From Guillardia theta CCMP2712 (Eukaryota > Cryptophyceae > Pyrenomonadales > Geminigeraceae): 20,063 nt of DNA. Position numbers and translations under genes: made by a program. The notes under the pieces are model-generated. The model was given only the letters and a program-made list of their open reading frames with translations. It did no database searches and had not been told where the DNA came from. The stretch spans positions 535,991 to 556,053 of the forward strand of contig NW_005434670.1 of NCBI RefSeq assembly GCF_000315625.1, given 5' to 3'. Shown piece by piece: positions 1-10,110 of this stretch. Numbering within the stretch: position 1 is the stretch's first letter; each line of letters starts with the position of its first letter.

Positions 1-462
1 AAAAAAAAACCCCCAGGGTTGGGCAGACTATACGTCGATCCATGCCGCATCGGAAAACAGAAGGGCAGTGCGCGGGAGAATCTCATCTCCCTCACACACT
101 TTATTTCAGACGTATCCTTGAGGATATCATTGTAGGGCAATTAATATATTTAGCTAATAATAAGTATTTTAGACAAAAGATACGGACATAGGCTCACCCC
201 CCAGTAAATGGATAGTAGGCCAGGTGGGGTACCTGACTACCTCAGCGGGTACCCACCCTACCCGGATGTACTGTAATGGGGGATAGGAGGAGGTGGGGTG
301 GGAGCCCCAGCAATCCTTGAGAGAAGGGCAAGCTGGGGTGGTAGTTTCAGGGGAAAAGGAGGGGTGCATTTGTTTACCTCTGATCTGTGGGGGATCATGG
401 CGGGACCGTAATCCAGAAGGAGGGCAGAGGAGGAGGAGGAGGAGCGAGGAGGATAGGATATC
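1..462. other. Upstream region of the GH95-like gene
   Basis: I see no supportable gene here. The stretch around 130-180 is AT-rich. Positions 195-310 carry G-rich 'GGTGGGG' and 'GGGTACC' strings that resemble, in reverse orientation, the TACCCC-rich spacers near 5900-6070 and 12700-13160. A short GGA repeat (about 425-450) lies directly before the first ATG. Promoter and 5' leader of the downstream gene probably lie here, but no TATA box is convincing. Confidence 0.4.
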
Positions 463-3400
463 ATGATGAAGGACATGATGGCCATGTTGTCCAAGAGGTC
501 CTCGCGCATCCGCTTGAGTGGAGACCTGAAGAAGATGCTCTTCCACCGCTTCAGGAGGGGCTCCATCGTGATATGTGCGATTGGACTTGTGGGAATGGCG
601 AGCATTGTGGTGCAGCATTACGGGATCATTCCGCTCATCAAGACCATAGATTCAAAGAAAGGAATGCTCTCCCTGAAAGAAAACGCATCGGCTCAAAATG
701 CAGCCAACGCTCTGAAAAACCATACGTGTGCGGGGTTTGCCCTTAAGCGTGACACGGATATAGCAGGAGGCGATCTGACGAACACGAAAACTGAGAGCAT
801 GGAGGAGTGCTGTTCCATCTGTTCCAATCATACAAGCTGCACGGCATGGTCATTCGTTCATTCGGATTCCCAATGCTGGGTCAAGTCATCAGTGTTCACA
901 CCCTCGTCCAAGGTGAACGTGACATCGGGGTTGAAGACGCAGTCCTCTGGTATTGGCGGCCCTGAAGACTTCGACAGTGAGATTCATCGCCTCAAGGAAG
1001 AGAGCAAGGAAGCGAACGCGGTACTTCCCCTTGCCCATGTGTCATCCCACGTTCCTGACGAGTCTTCAGGTGGACTGTTGCAAAGATGTACGAAATCGCT
1101 TCCATCTGATAGACTTCTCTGACCTCTGACGATTTCCTCTCAAGCTGTTTCGTTATGGATCCCCGACGGCAACGGGAGACAATGAAAGGCCCATCCTTTG
1201 GATGGACACTCCTTCGGGAGATTTCTCATCAGGTGCAATTGTAGGTCTTTCAAATCGGAGTTGATGTTTTCTTGCTGTAGCATTCCCGATCGGAAATGGA
1301 AGGCTGGGTGCCTTGCTGCACTTTGACCCCTGGAAGGATCGCATGGAGCTGAGTTTTGATGCTGTATCGCTTACTAGCATAGGATCGTCTGCTGAACAAT
1401 GACGTAGGTTTGGACTGGAAGCCCTTACCACGGAGAGGGTTGCCCAGACAACCTAAAGATGAAACCTGTAAGAATCGCCAGCTTCAACGTCGTCTGCTCA
1501 ATCTGATCTTCTCCACGCAGAGCGAACTTGTGCCTCAGGCGACACCAACCATGAAATGGACAGGACCTCACCAGGACAAGTTCATCCCAGGGCAGGTGTC
1601 CAACCAGAAGTACACGAGCCTTGACGAAGCCAAGAAAGCTTGCATAGAGATGGCAACTTGCGGTGGCTTGACTTCAGAGGGAGCAGCAGGCACCTCGTGG
1701 TTCCTGCGCGGGCCTGGGAGTCAGCTGAATGACTCTCCTAGCAAGGAGATCTCATGGCTGCTTGAAGGGAGGACCGTGAAAAAAGAAGACGATTTTTTTA
1801 CATTTCAAAACGCCAGAAAGACCGCTTTTCAAGGGAACTTTGGGGAAACAGAAAAACTGATGGATCGACTGACGGCAGGAGCGAAACTAAGCTCGTACGA
1901 ATACCTCGCGCAGCTGGACATGGATTTTCGGCGCCTTCCATTCTCGGACCTCAAGGCTTACAGTCGTAGGCTGCAGCTAGATAATGCCGTGGCTACATCG
2001 AGCTTCGAGATTGAGCGCAAGCCTTCTGCGAGCGATAACAACGAATCCACTGCAAGAGACTCTCATTCCATTCAGAGCAAGCATTCAAGGACTGCGTTTG
2101 CCAGTAAGCCAGACGAAGTCCTCTGGGTTCGACAAGAATGCGTGGAGAAACAGCAGGGATGCATGGCAGTTGACTACATGCTCACCCGGACCAATCAAAA
2201 TCTCTTCAATGCCTCTCTTCATTCGTTGGTTATTGACAATAAGGACGAGGAATACGGCTTTCTCAAGCTTCACCCTTTGGACTTGTACGCTAACGGGTAC
2301 GGAAATGTTGGTTATTTCGCCTGTGCAGCGATTTTGCCCGAGAAGAATCAAGCTGGATTCATGAAGGCTCTCCCAAACAGAATAAGTGTGGAAGGCTATC
2401 AAAGGGTGGACGTTGTGATTGCAGCAGAGACTCGCTATTCGAGAGATGGGGATGCTACCCTTGTTGACCCTCAGACGCTGGAGGGCTCCTGCAGGGCCAA
2501 GCTCACTCGTGCTCTTTCCAAGGGATTCTCGAAAGTTCTAGAGTCCCACAAAGAAGACTATTCCAAGCTCTTTGGCAGGACTCAGCTGAATCTCGCGACG
2601 GCCATGAACGGAAGTATTTCCTCGAGAAGTTGCGATGGGAGCTTGACTACTCCTGAGCGAGTGGCTCGTTACGACAGATACTGCAAGAAACCCTCCAACT
2701 CTCGCAGTACGAAGAAAGAGAGGGTCAGAATGGTCGACACAGGTCTGCAACAACTCTTCTTCGACTTCGGCAAATATCTCCTCATCTCCTCGTCGCGCGA
2801 AGGGGTAAGCTTACCCGACCCCCTTTCTCCTACTGTGCTCTGACTTACCAGCATTCTGAGACGTTGATGGACAGGGCCAACCTGCCAACCTAGTGGGGAT
2901 ATGGGCGGAGGGAGAGAGATCGCCTTGGAACGGCGACTATCACTTGAACATCAACATGCAAATGATGTACTGGGCTGCCGACATCCTAAACCTCCCCGAG
3001 ACTGTGGAGCCCCTCTTCCCCTTCATGGCCAAACTTGCTCAGAACGGAAAGATCGCGGCGGAGTGCATGTACGGCTCCCCTGGCTGGGTGGCGCACGGCT
3101 TCACAGACATCTGGATGAACGCTCGGCCACTCGGAGCGCCCGAGTGGTCGATGTGCCCTGTGTGCGGCGCATGGATGGCATTACACCTGTACGACTCGTA
3201 TCGGTTCAACAGGGACAAGTCGCAACTGGTCGAGCAGACGCTCCCATTGCTCTCAGGAGCTGTGGAGTTCTTCCTGCAGTACCTGATCCCTGCTCCCGAC
3301 GACAGCTGTCTGCTCAGTGGTCCTTCTCACTCCCCAGAGAACAGCTTCAAGATCGACGCGAGTGTAAGACGCTCAAGCTGTTGTCACGAATCCTGTTGCT

Positions 3401-5348
3401 GACCCTCGTTTCTTGTTGGCAGTTCTACCAAATCACCATGTCGCCCGCAATTGACACTGCTGTGATCTTCGAGCTCTTCTCGGCATACCTGGACGGCTGC
3501 CTGTCGTTGGGATGCCATGAAGCCTCTCAGGACGACTGTCAAAGAGCGAAGTGCCACTTAATGAGCAAGGCAAACATGACCAGGTCGAGGCTGCCCAACA
3601 AGGGCTTCCCCACCGTCGATGCCGAGGGGGTTCTACAAGAGTACTACCGCTGGTCCAAGATGCGGTCTCATTCCGTTGCAGACCAGGGCCACAGGCACTT
3701 CTCTCCTCTCTTCAGTTTGTTCCCGGGCGAGCAGATCAACCGGCATGAGTCGCCGGAGCTGACGGCTGCTGCAAGGAAACTCCTCGATGTCAAGATGTCT
3801 AGCGGCAGTGGACACACTGGGTGGTCGTCCGCCTGGGCAGGGTCCCTTCACGCCAGGCTCGGGGATGGGAATGGGGTACAGAAGATGGTGGATCGCATGC
3901 TCGGTCGGTTTGTGATGGGCAACTTGCTGTCGACTCATCCTCCCCTGACGTCGAGCGTGGCCAACTGCAAGACATGCTTCAAGGAGGCTACCATGCCCAT
4001 CAACGAGATCTACTGGGGGATGACGGGGGGGACGGCAAGGAACTTCATTGCCCGAGACGAATCGAAGTTTCAGCTGGACGGCAACCTGGGGTATCTGTCC
4101 CTGGTGGCAGAGTCGCTGATCCAGAGCAGGGATCGAAGATGCTACTGCAGCCCCAAGGTACTGCCTCTCTCCTACTTGCGCTGCCCGTTGACCCCGACTT
4201 GTAGGCGGCAAGCAGTTCGGCGAACGTGACGTCAGCAGGGGCGCGCCGGGTGCGCAGGCTGCGGAACCTCCTCAATGACCGCAGGCGGCATCGCACCCGC
4301 GCCCTCCTGAATGCGTCCGCGCAAGATGGAGGCAACAGCTCCGACCTTCCGAGCTCAGTCAACGTCTCAACTGGTCTCCCGATCGTGAGCCCTCCGAGTG
4401 ATGTACGAAGGCTGCTGTTTAATCTCCTGCTCTCAATTTCGTCCCCTCTCAGGTCCCTGTGATCAATGCCCCCTTCAGCCTTAACTCGACAGCCGAATCG
4501 CCGTCGGCGGACAAGACGGCGAAGCAGGCTGGGCTGCACAGCGGCCTCCTCCCCATGTGCGTCAGAGAGGTCGAGGTTGCGCGGGAGTGACGGTTGGCAG
4601 GTTGCTCCTGCCTCCCTGGTCCTTCACCAAGGAGCAGTCCAAGGACCAGTCACAAGTGGAGCAGCCGAGCTGCAGGTAGTCGCTCTCAGTCGCTCTACCC
4701 CCGGGACCACAAGCAAGTGACCTCCTGCGCCAGGTGCTCCCATCCCTCGGAGAGCGTCTGCGAGATCGACTTGCTCCCAGCAGTTCCGTCGGACTGGAGC
4801 GACGGGTCGGTCAGGGGGCTCCGCACCCGCTGCGGCATCTCGGTCCTCAGCGATGGCGCTGGCGCAGCAGCAGCTGCTGACGTAAGAGCAGGTGGACATG
4901 GAATGGAAGCACTACAAGCTGGTCAGCGCCACTGTGAGTGCTCGTTGCTCTCTGCATGCTCGGGTTGTCTTGTTGACTGTGCGCGGACCAGATCCGCCGC
5001 TACGACAAGTCCTCCTCCCCTGTCAAGATCCGATCACGCAACGGACAGCTCGTCCAAGATACGGTGATTCTTCGCTCCCCTCCGCTCCCCTACCCCTCAC
5101 TCTCGCTTCATCCCCCGCACCTTCCTCCTCCCCTCCTCGCTCCTCCCTCCTGTTGCTCCACCAGCGCTGAATCTCCCGGGTGGCAGCACAAAGGATCTTC
5201 TCTAGCCAAGGCATTCTCCTGGGGTTGGCGTCAGAAGTCCAACATCCGCATCGTCGGCGACGAACAGGACCCGACCGTCACGACCATCCTGGACCTGGGG
5301 CAGGAGGCAGGGGACTTGACCCTGATCCCCTCGTTCAAGGCCTCGTAG
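463..5348 (+). CDS. Membrane-anchored GH95-family alpha-L-fucosidase-like protein with PAN/Apple domain (spliced, 13 exons)
   Basis: This is a predicted fucosidase (GH95 enzymes cleave alpha-L-fucosyl, sometimes galactosyl, linkages by inversion). Exons: 463 to about 1020-1071, about 1146 (or 1182)-1232, 1281-1363, 1408-1467, 1521-2804, 2875-3363, 3423-4157, 4205-4402, 4453-4556, 4601-4675, 4734-4842, 4892-4933, 4992-5063, 5187-5348; phases agree after the first junction, whose exact sites are unresolved (counting it as one junction gives 13-14 exons). Exon 1 starts with a basic stretch and one membrane segment (SIVICAIGLVGMASIV), a type II anchor, then a Cys-rich PAN/Apple module (ECCSICSNHTSC, CWVKSS). 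GH95 signatures follow: FPIGNGRLGALL, AVWTGSPYHG across a 44-nt intron, GQPANLVGIW, DYHLNINMQMMYW (Asn codons 2947, 2953), SPENSF (Glu codon 3337, probable general acid), HTGWSSAWAGSL, FQLDGNLGYL (Asp codon 4077), LLPAVPSDWSDGSVRGL. These match GH95 catalytic Asn/Glu/Asp positions. About 1,350 aa versus about 800 usual, because of the N-terminus and two insertions. Activity is inferred. Confidence 0.88.
1521..1760 (+). other. Extra module inserted in the GH95 N-terminal region
   Basis: This part of exon 5 encodes a segment with no counterpart in ordinary GH95 enzymes. It lies between the WTGSPYHG motif and the helix-like FQNARKTAFQGNFGETEKL segment, which are normally nearly adjacent. It contains YTSLDEAKKACIEMATCGG, then SWFLRGPGSQLNDSP and EISWLL. 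The pattern 'eA...C.....CGG.t' plus 'LR.g..l.~Sp..E.SW' resembles a small PAN-like or carbohydrate-associated module, but I cannot assign a family. Confidence 0.55.
4205..4842 (+). other. Low-complexity insertion and tiny exons before the GH95 C-terminal domain
   Basis: GH95 proteins normally pass quickly from the DGN.G motif and the following helix to the LLPALP motif. Here about 160 residues intervene, spread over exons 4205-4402, 4453-4556, 4601-4675 and the start of 4734-4842. The first part is Arg-rich (RRVRRLRNLLNDRRRHRTR), followed by Ser/Asn-rich sequence (DGGNSSDLPSSVNVSTG). Phases (0, 0, 2, 2, 0) are consistent, so the exons are probably real, but the sequence itself is not conserved. 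Confidence 0.55.
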
Positions 5349-5386
5349 GGCCCCTTGTGCTATTTCTTTATTCATTCATCCTGTGC

Positions 5387-5392
5387 ATTAAA
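5387..5392 (+). terminator. Candidate poly(A) signal of the GH95-like gene
   Basis: ATTAAA lies 39 bases after the stop codon, followed by AAA. Position and sequence are compatible with a polyadenylation signal, but the signal used in this organism is not known from the window. Confidence 0.3.
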
Positions 5393-5560
5393 AACCTCCG
5401 ACTAACCCTCCTCCCTCGCACCATCAGCTGCCTCCGCCGCAGCCTGCTCCGTCACTCCCGCTCTCTCCTTCTCTACCCATTCCTTCCAACTCCGCATCCC
5501 CCCGGGGGATCGAATTTCTCCCCTTCCTCCTGGTCCCCCCCTCCCCTTCTCCCTTCCCCT

Positions 5561-5587
5561 TCGTCCTCGTCCTCTTCCTCTTCCTCT

Positions 5588-5620
<33 letters not shown>

Positions 5621-5622
5621 CC
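5561..5622. repeat. Hexanucleotide repeat (TCCTCG/TCCTCT)n
   Basis: About ten imperfect units of TCCTCG with interspersed TCCTCT lie in the 3' flank of the GH95-like gene. The minus strand gives spurious Arg-Gly and Arg-Thr dipeptide open frames. The same unit recurs in introns at about 18200 and 18520. Confidence 0.9.
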
Positions 5623-5682
5623 TCACTTCCCCTCCATGGATCGCCCGGACTGTATCTCATCTGGGAACCCTCCAACACAAAG

Positions 5683-5748
5683 AACGCGAAAAGAAACAAA
5701 AAATTAAAAAAAACAGAAAGAAAAAGAAAAATGATTTTCTTTTTTCTG
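5683..5748. repeat. A-rich tract with imperfect hairpin
   Basis: An A/G tract (about 5683-5734) meets a T/C tract (5735-5748). CAGAAA at 5714 pairs with TTTCTG ending at 5748, with A/T arms between and ATGA at the loop. It could be a transcription-end structure or simply low-complexity DNA. Confidence 0.6.
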
Positions 5749-6413
5749 TTAAAAGTATTGTAGGTGGTACTCTACCCTGGCACCGACCCAGAGCAGGACC
5801 CCCTTGTTTTCTAGCCCTTCCCATATTCTCTGTCCCTCCCTATCCCCTTTCTAGGACCTCCCTACGGCATCGTCAAAAAATTTCAGGACCCTATCCCCTG
5901 GTCGAAGATGACCCCCCACCTCCGAGATTTCTACTACCCCTACGCCCGAGGAAACTTTAGAGGATATAGTACCCCCCCTCATGATCTCCCCTTGTGCTTC
6001 TACCAAATCCTAATCTTAGTACCCTACCCCATCTCTAGGACCACCCCATGTATTGTGGATTTGTACCCCCCACCCCCACCCTCCCTTGCAGTGAAGCATG
6101 CGAGGAAGCGGCGGCGGCGGGATGCAGGAGGGGGAGGAGGGGAGGGAAGCGAAGGAGGAGGAGGAGGTAGCGATGGCTCGAAACAAGAGGAAGAGTAGGA
6201 CGAGGAGACTGGGCTGGATGGTCTGAGAAAGCGCTGGATGCGGTTGTCCTTGGGAAGGCGTAAGAGAGTTCAAATGCACGCAGCAAGCGCAGGAAAGTTA
6301 GATCAGGGTGAAAAGGCGACATGGTGGCTTTGTTTGCAGTGAGGGAGGCAGTTCAAGAAGCGTATCCGCACAAAATTAACTGTGAGAAGTGGCAAAGTAG
6401 AAATGAGGACGCC

Positions 6414-6420
6414 TATAAAA
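6414..6420 (+). promoter_or_regulatory. TATA-box candidate (TATAAAA)
   Basis: GCCTATAAAAGGC is a close match to a TATA box. A start site would be expected near 6440-6450, leaving a leader of about 660 nt before the PP4R3 ATG at 7106, unless the leader is spliced. Another promoter nearer 7106 is equally possible. Confidence 0.45.
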
Positions 6421-7105
6421 GGCTGCGCGCTCTCAGACTGCAGAAAAGGACGGTTTCGCTTAGTTGGCATGGTCTCCGACATGGGCACTAAGTTTTAGTA
6501 CCATGCTGTGTACTTTTCTCAGTCAGATTGGCATAATGTTTTCACGCTGGAGAGTGAAGGCTGGATCTCGGTGGCATGTTGTCACGTTATGAGGACAATG
6601 GCTCAGTTGCTTGTAGCTGCTACCGAGTACTCGTGATAGTTTCTAGACAGCAGAGGACATTTTGTTACGATGCCCTTTAATTCAGATACGTGGATGTTTC
6701 AACAACGTTGAACTTTAGGCGGAGTAGATTCTTTGAGTCCCAGTCGTATGTCTGCAAACAGTGGGGTTAGATGGTGCTTGCATGAAAGATCTGAACTTCT
6801 CTTTTTCTCCCTCAAATCAAATTTCTGTTGGTCTGCTTTCTTTTAGATAGTAGTATCCTACAAGGTGTGAGACTCCGATCCGTTCCATAATGGAGGAGTA
6901 ATTCGTTAGATCCTTGCGCCTTTTTCATTACTTCGCTCCCTCGTTCCTGGATCGATTGCTGACAGAAGGTTTTGTGACAGTTGTCTGGGAAGGGAGGGAA
7001 GAACATGGCGAGGTGTGTATTTCCTTCTATGAAGGTAGACGCGTGTTGACACTGCTGTGTGGCAGGTTGTGAGCAGCCAACAAACCCTGTAACCACATTC
7101 ACAGA

Positions 7106-9928
7106 ATGTCAAACAACAAGGAGGGGGAGTCTAGCACCACCAGCAATTATTTCAAACAGATCAGACGGGTCAAGCTGTACGTCCTCGGAGGAGATGGGCA
7201 GTGGGATGACCGGGGGACTGGCTATGTCTCCTACCAGTTCGTCCAAGGGAACGGGGCTGTTGAGGGGCTGCGGGTCACCTCGGAGGCAGACGACAGCAAG
7301 GATCTTTTGATGACCAAGATCTTCGAGGAGGATGTGTTTCAACGACAGGGTGATACCATTGTGACGTGGACGAACCCCGAGACGAGGGAGGATGTGGCAT
7401 TGAGCTTCCAAGAGGCCGATGGAGCCAAGGAGATCTGGAATATTATTTGTCAGGTGCAGAGCAGGTTGCGGAAGAATTCCAGCGAAGAGTGCGACACGGA
7501 GAATAACTCGGGCAACAACAGCAGCGGAGTGTTGCACAACTCAGACGACTTCTATGAGATGAGCCTCCCGCAACCCGAGATGGAGAACCTGGAGAAGCTG
7601 CAAGAGATCGTCTCGAGCGCAACCAGTGTGACTCGTGACCGCATAGTGGACGGGGTGATGCAGGATGGGTACCTAGCCAAGATCTATCAGATCTTCAGGA
7701 CTTGTGAGGACCTTGAGATGGAGCAGTCTTTGCACACGTTGTTCAAGATCTTTAAGGGTCTCATAATGCTGAACGAGCCCTCTCTCATAGAGCTGTGCCT
7801 CTCCGACCAGAACGTGCTCGACACGATGGGGATTCTGGAGTACGACCCGGAGTATTCCAATCACACGGTCAAGCACCGCGAGTACCTCAAGAATCCCAAC
7901 CTGTTCAAAGAGGCTGTTCCCATCAAGAGTCCAGCCATCCTCTTTAAGATTCATCTCAATTTCCGGCTCACATACCTGAAGGATGTGGTGATGGCAAGGT
8001 ATATAGACGATGTGTCTTTCAGCACTATACGAGAATTGATCTTGCTCAACAATGTCGAAATCATCGCTCAGATTCAATCCGATTCCGCGATGCTGGAGGA
8101 GCTCTTCGAGCTCTGCCGCTCGCCTTCAACCCCCAAGGCAGAAGCCAAGAACGGAATGAACTTGTCGGAGAAGAAGAGGAATGGCTTCCTGTTCTTGCGT
8201 GAACTGCTGGAAATCGCCAAGCCCCTCCAGCTTCCACCTCAGATGGCGTTCTTCAGGTCAATATCTTCACACGGCTTGTTCTCGATTCTCCAGAATGGTG
8301 TCAACTCGGAAGACAATACGATCGTGTCGGCAAGTACAGATATCATGCTCTGCACTCTCAACCACGACCCTCAGCTGCTCCGCTCGTACATCAACAGCGA
8401 GGAAGGGGACAACCTGCTGAAGAATCTCATCCAAGGCCTTCTCTTCTTCCAGGACGTTGGGCTCAAAGCGCAGATCACTGAGATCCTGCGGTGCTTGTTC
8501 GACTCGACAACCTTTGGGTGCCCGGTCGAGAGAGACGGGCTCCTGGAGACGTTCTACCTCCACCACATGGACACTCTGATGTCTCCCTTCACGTCGGAAG
8601 ACTCTTTCACTGAGGATGGCGAGCTGGTCCAGAACTCGGCGAGCTCGGGCAAGGACGAGACGAAATCGAACGAGCGGTCAGTGAACCTCAAAGGGTCTAT
8701 CTCGAAACGGGAGAGGAAGGAATGCTGGGACTGTGCGAGGAAGCATGTGGTGGAGCTGCTCTCCTTCTGCATCGAGCATCACGAACCGCGAGTCATGTTG
8801 TACATGAAGAGACACGACGTTCTCCACAAGGTCCTCAAACTGTTCCGCCAACCAAACAAGCACCTGGTGCTTGCTGCTTTGAAGTTCCTACGGCAGTGCG
8901 TCGGTGCCAACAACTCGTTTTACAACAGAAGCATCGTCAAGAACGATCTGTTCTCAGGGGTTGTACATCTGCTGAAGCAGCATTTGTATCGCAACAATCT
9001 TGTCAACTCAGCGATCATTGAGCTGTTTGATCACATCAGAGTGAAAAACATGAAAATTCTGATCAAGTACATTGTGGAGAAGTACCGGCAAGTGTTCGAG
9101 CACATAGATTACGTCGAGACATTCAAGTTGATAATCATCAAGTACGATCAGAACCAAGAGTTTGAGAAGGACAAGGCGAATGGGCTGGTGGGATCTGAAG
9201 ATGGGCATTCTTCATGGTAAGCATTTCAGTTGTTTTCTCCCTGTAGGTTGATCATGGTGACGCCAATGCCAACAGGAGTGGAAAGGGCAGGGAGAGCTCA
9301 AACCCTAGTGGTCGGAGCCGGGGAGGCTTTGGGAGCTTCCGGTAGACCGTCCTCTTGCAGCTCGGTGGGTCTGAACCTGTTGCTCAGGTCCCGACTAGAC
9401 GACGACGACGACGAGAGCTACTTCGACGAGGATGACGACAACGATGGGCCTGTCGTGAGCAAGGAAGTGCTAGAGGAGATGTCAAAGTCAAGCACGAGCC
9501 TCAGTCAGGAGTCCTCTGGGTTGGCTGCTGTGTTGAACACGTACGAGGACGTTGACAAGGTTGACATGGAGGGGAGGGAAGAGGCAGGAGGGATGCGTGG
9601 GGATTTGGAGCGCGAGTCGGCGGCGAAGGAGGAGGAGGTTTCGATGTTGGTGTGTAGCTGATAGCTGTTGCAGGAGGACGTAGAGATCAATGGTGCAAAG
9701 AAGGATGCTTCCAAAGGTAATCATCAGTTCCTGTCCAGACCCTTGTCACTTCGCTACAATTGTCCCCCATTCCCGGATCTGTCCGTCGATCCACACAGAG
9801 CGTTGTGACCTTGTTCCCACACTTCCCCTTCCTCTGTTTTGCATTTTGATCACTGGTCTGACTTGCACGTTTCAGAAGATAATCACGATGACGAACCCGA
9901 GGCGAAGAAGGCTCGAATCTCCTCTTGA
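7106..9928 (+). CDS. Protein phosphatase 4 regulatory subunit 3 (SMEK family)
   Basis: PP4R3 is the substrate-recruiting subunit of protein phosphatase 4, acting in DNA-damage repair, centrosome and signalling control, mostly in the nucleus. Exons: 7106-9187, 9247-9341, 9388-9637, 9674-9716, 9876-9928, in phase, giving about 840 aa (human SMEK1 is about 830). The N-terminus has the PH/EVH1-like domain (about residues 20-117: RRVKLYVLGGDGQWDDRGTG, VALSFQEADGAKEIW). The SMK-1 domain (about 150-345) has GYLAKIYQIFRTCEDLE, LEYDPEYSNHTVKHREYL and LILLNNVEIIAQIQSD. Helical repeats follow to about 680. The tail is acidic (DDDDDESYFDEDDDND) and ends in a basic EAKKARISS, a likely nuclear signal. The first exon is long and uninterrupted. 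The donor at 9188 (GTGGGA) was chosen because it gives a 59-nt intron and an open frame; GTAAGC at 9217 would leave a 30-nt intron. The 36-nt intron at 9638-9673 is the least certain junction. Confidence 0.93.
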
Positions 9929-10110
9929 AGGGCAGGAGGGTTTTCAGTGTTAACAGTCGCTCATGAAATCGCCGAGATGTACGATGATTCAACTGTCTTT
10001 GTAAATTGAATAGATTCAAGCTAAAGTTGCCTCTTCTTGCTGTCGGACGTCTCAACAGTTCAGACGATTTATCACGTTTTCGTACAAGCACAAGCGCCGT
10101 ACCATCCTCC
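9929..10110. other. Convergent 3' spacer between PP4R3 and SF1
   Basis: Both flanking genes end here tail-to-tail, with only about 180 bp between stop codons. No further gene is visible. The 3' UTRs very probably overlap or abut. I see no canonical AATAAA on either strand that I would defend. Confidence 0.6.

Larger units (their letters stand above)
5349..7105. other. Spacer between the GH95-like gene and PP4R3
   Basis: No gene is supported. It holds in order: a candidate poly(A) signal, a pyrimidine-rich zone with a TCCTCG-type hexanucleotide repeat (about 5561-5622), an A-rich tract with a hairpin (5683-5748), a C-rich zone with repeated TACCCC strings (about 5760-6080), a GGC/GGA-rich segment (6098-6200) and a TATA-box candidate (6414). 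About 6450-7105 has ordinary base composition and is probably the PP4R3 leader. The sequence just before that start (CATTCACAG, then A, then ATG) looks like a splice acceptor, so a leader intron is possible. Confidence 0.5.

Noticed and set aside
1364-1382. 19-nt intron that would also restore a frame in the GH95-like gene
   Set aside because: It keeps an open frame but not the conserved WTGSPYHG motif, and 19 nt is implausibly short for this genome. The 44-nt intron fits the family.
3633-4211. 192-residue open frame antisense to the GH95-like gene
   Set aside because: It mirrors a GC-rich coding exon whose plus-strand frame has clear GH95 motifs.
5402-5699. Minus-strand Arg-Gly and Arg-Thr dipeptide open frames
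   Set aside because: Direct translation of the TCCTCG hexanucleotide repeat. No conserved flanking sequence.
6458-6491. Stem-loop with CTTAGT/ACTAAG arms after the TATA candidate
   Set aside because: Three central mismatches leave only short arms. No match to a known small RNA that I can recognise.
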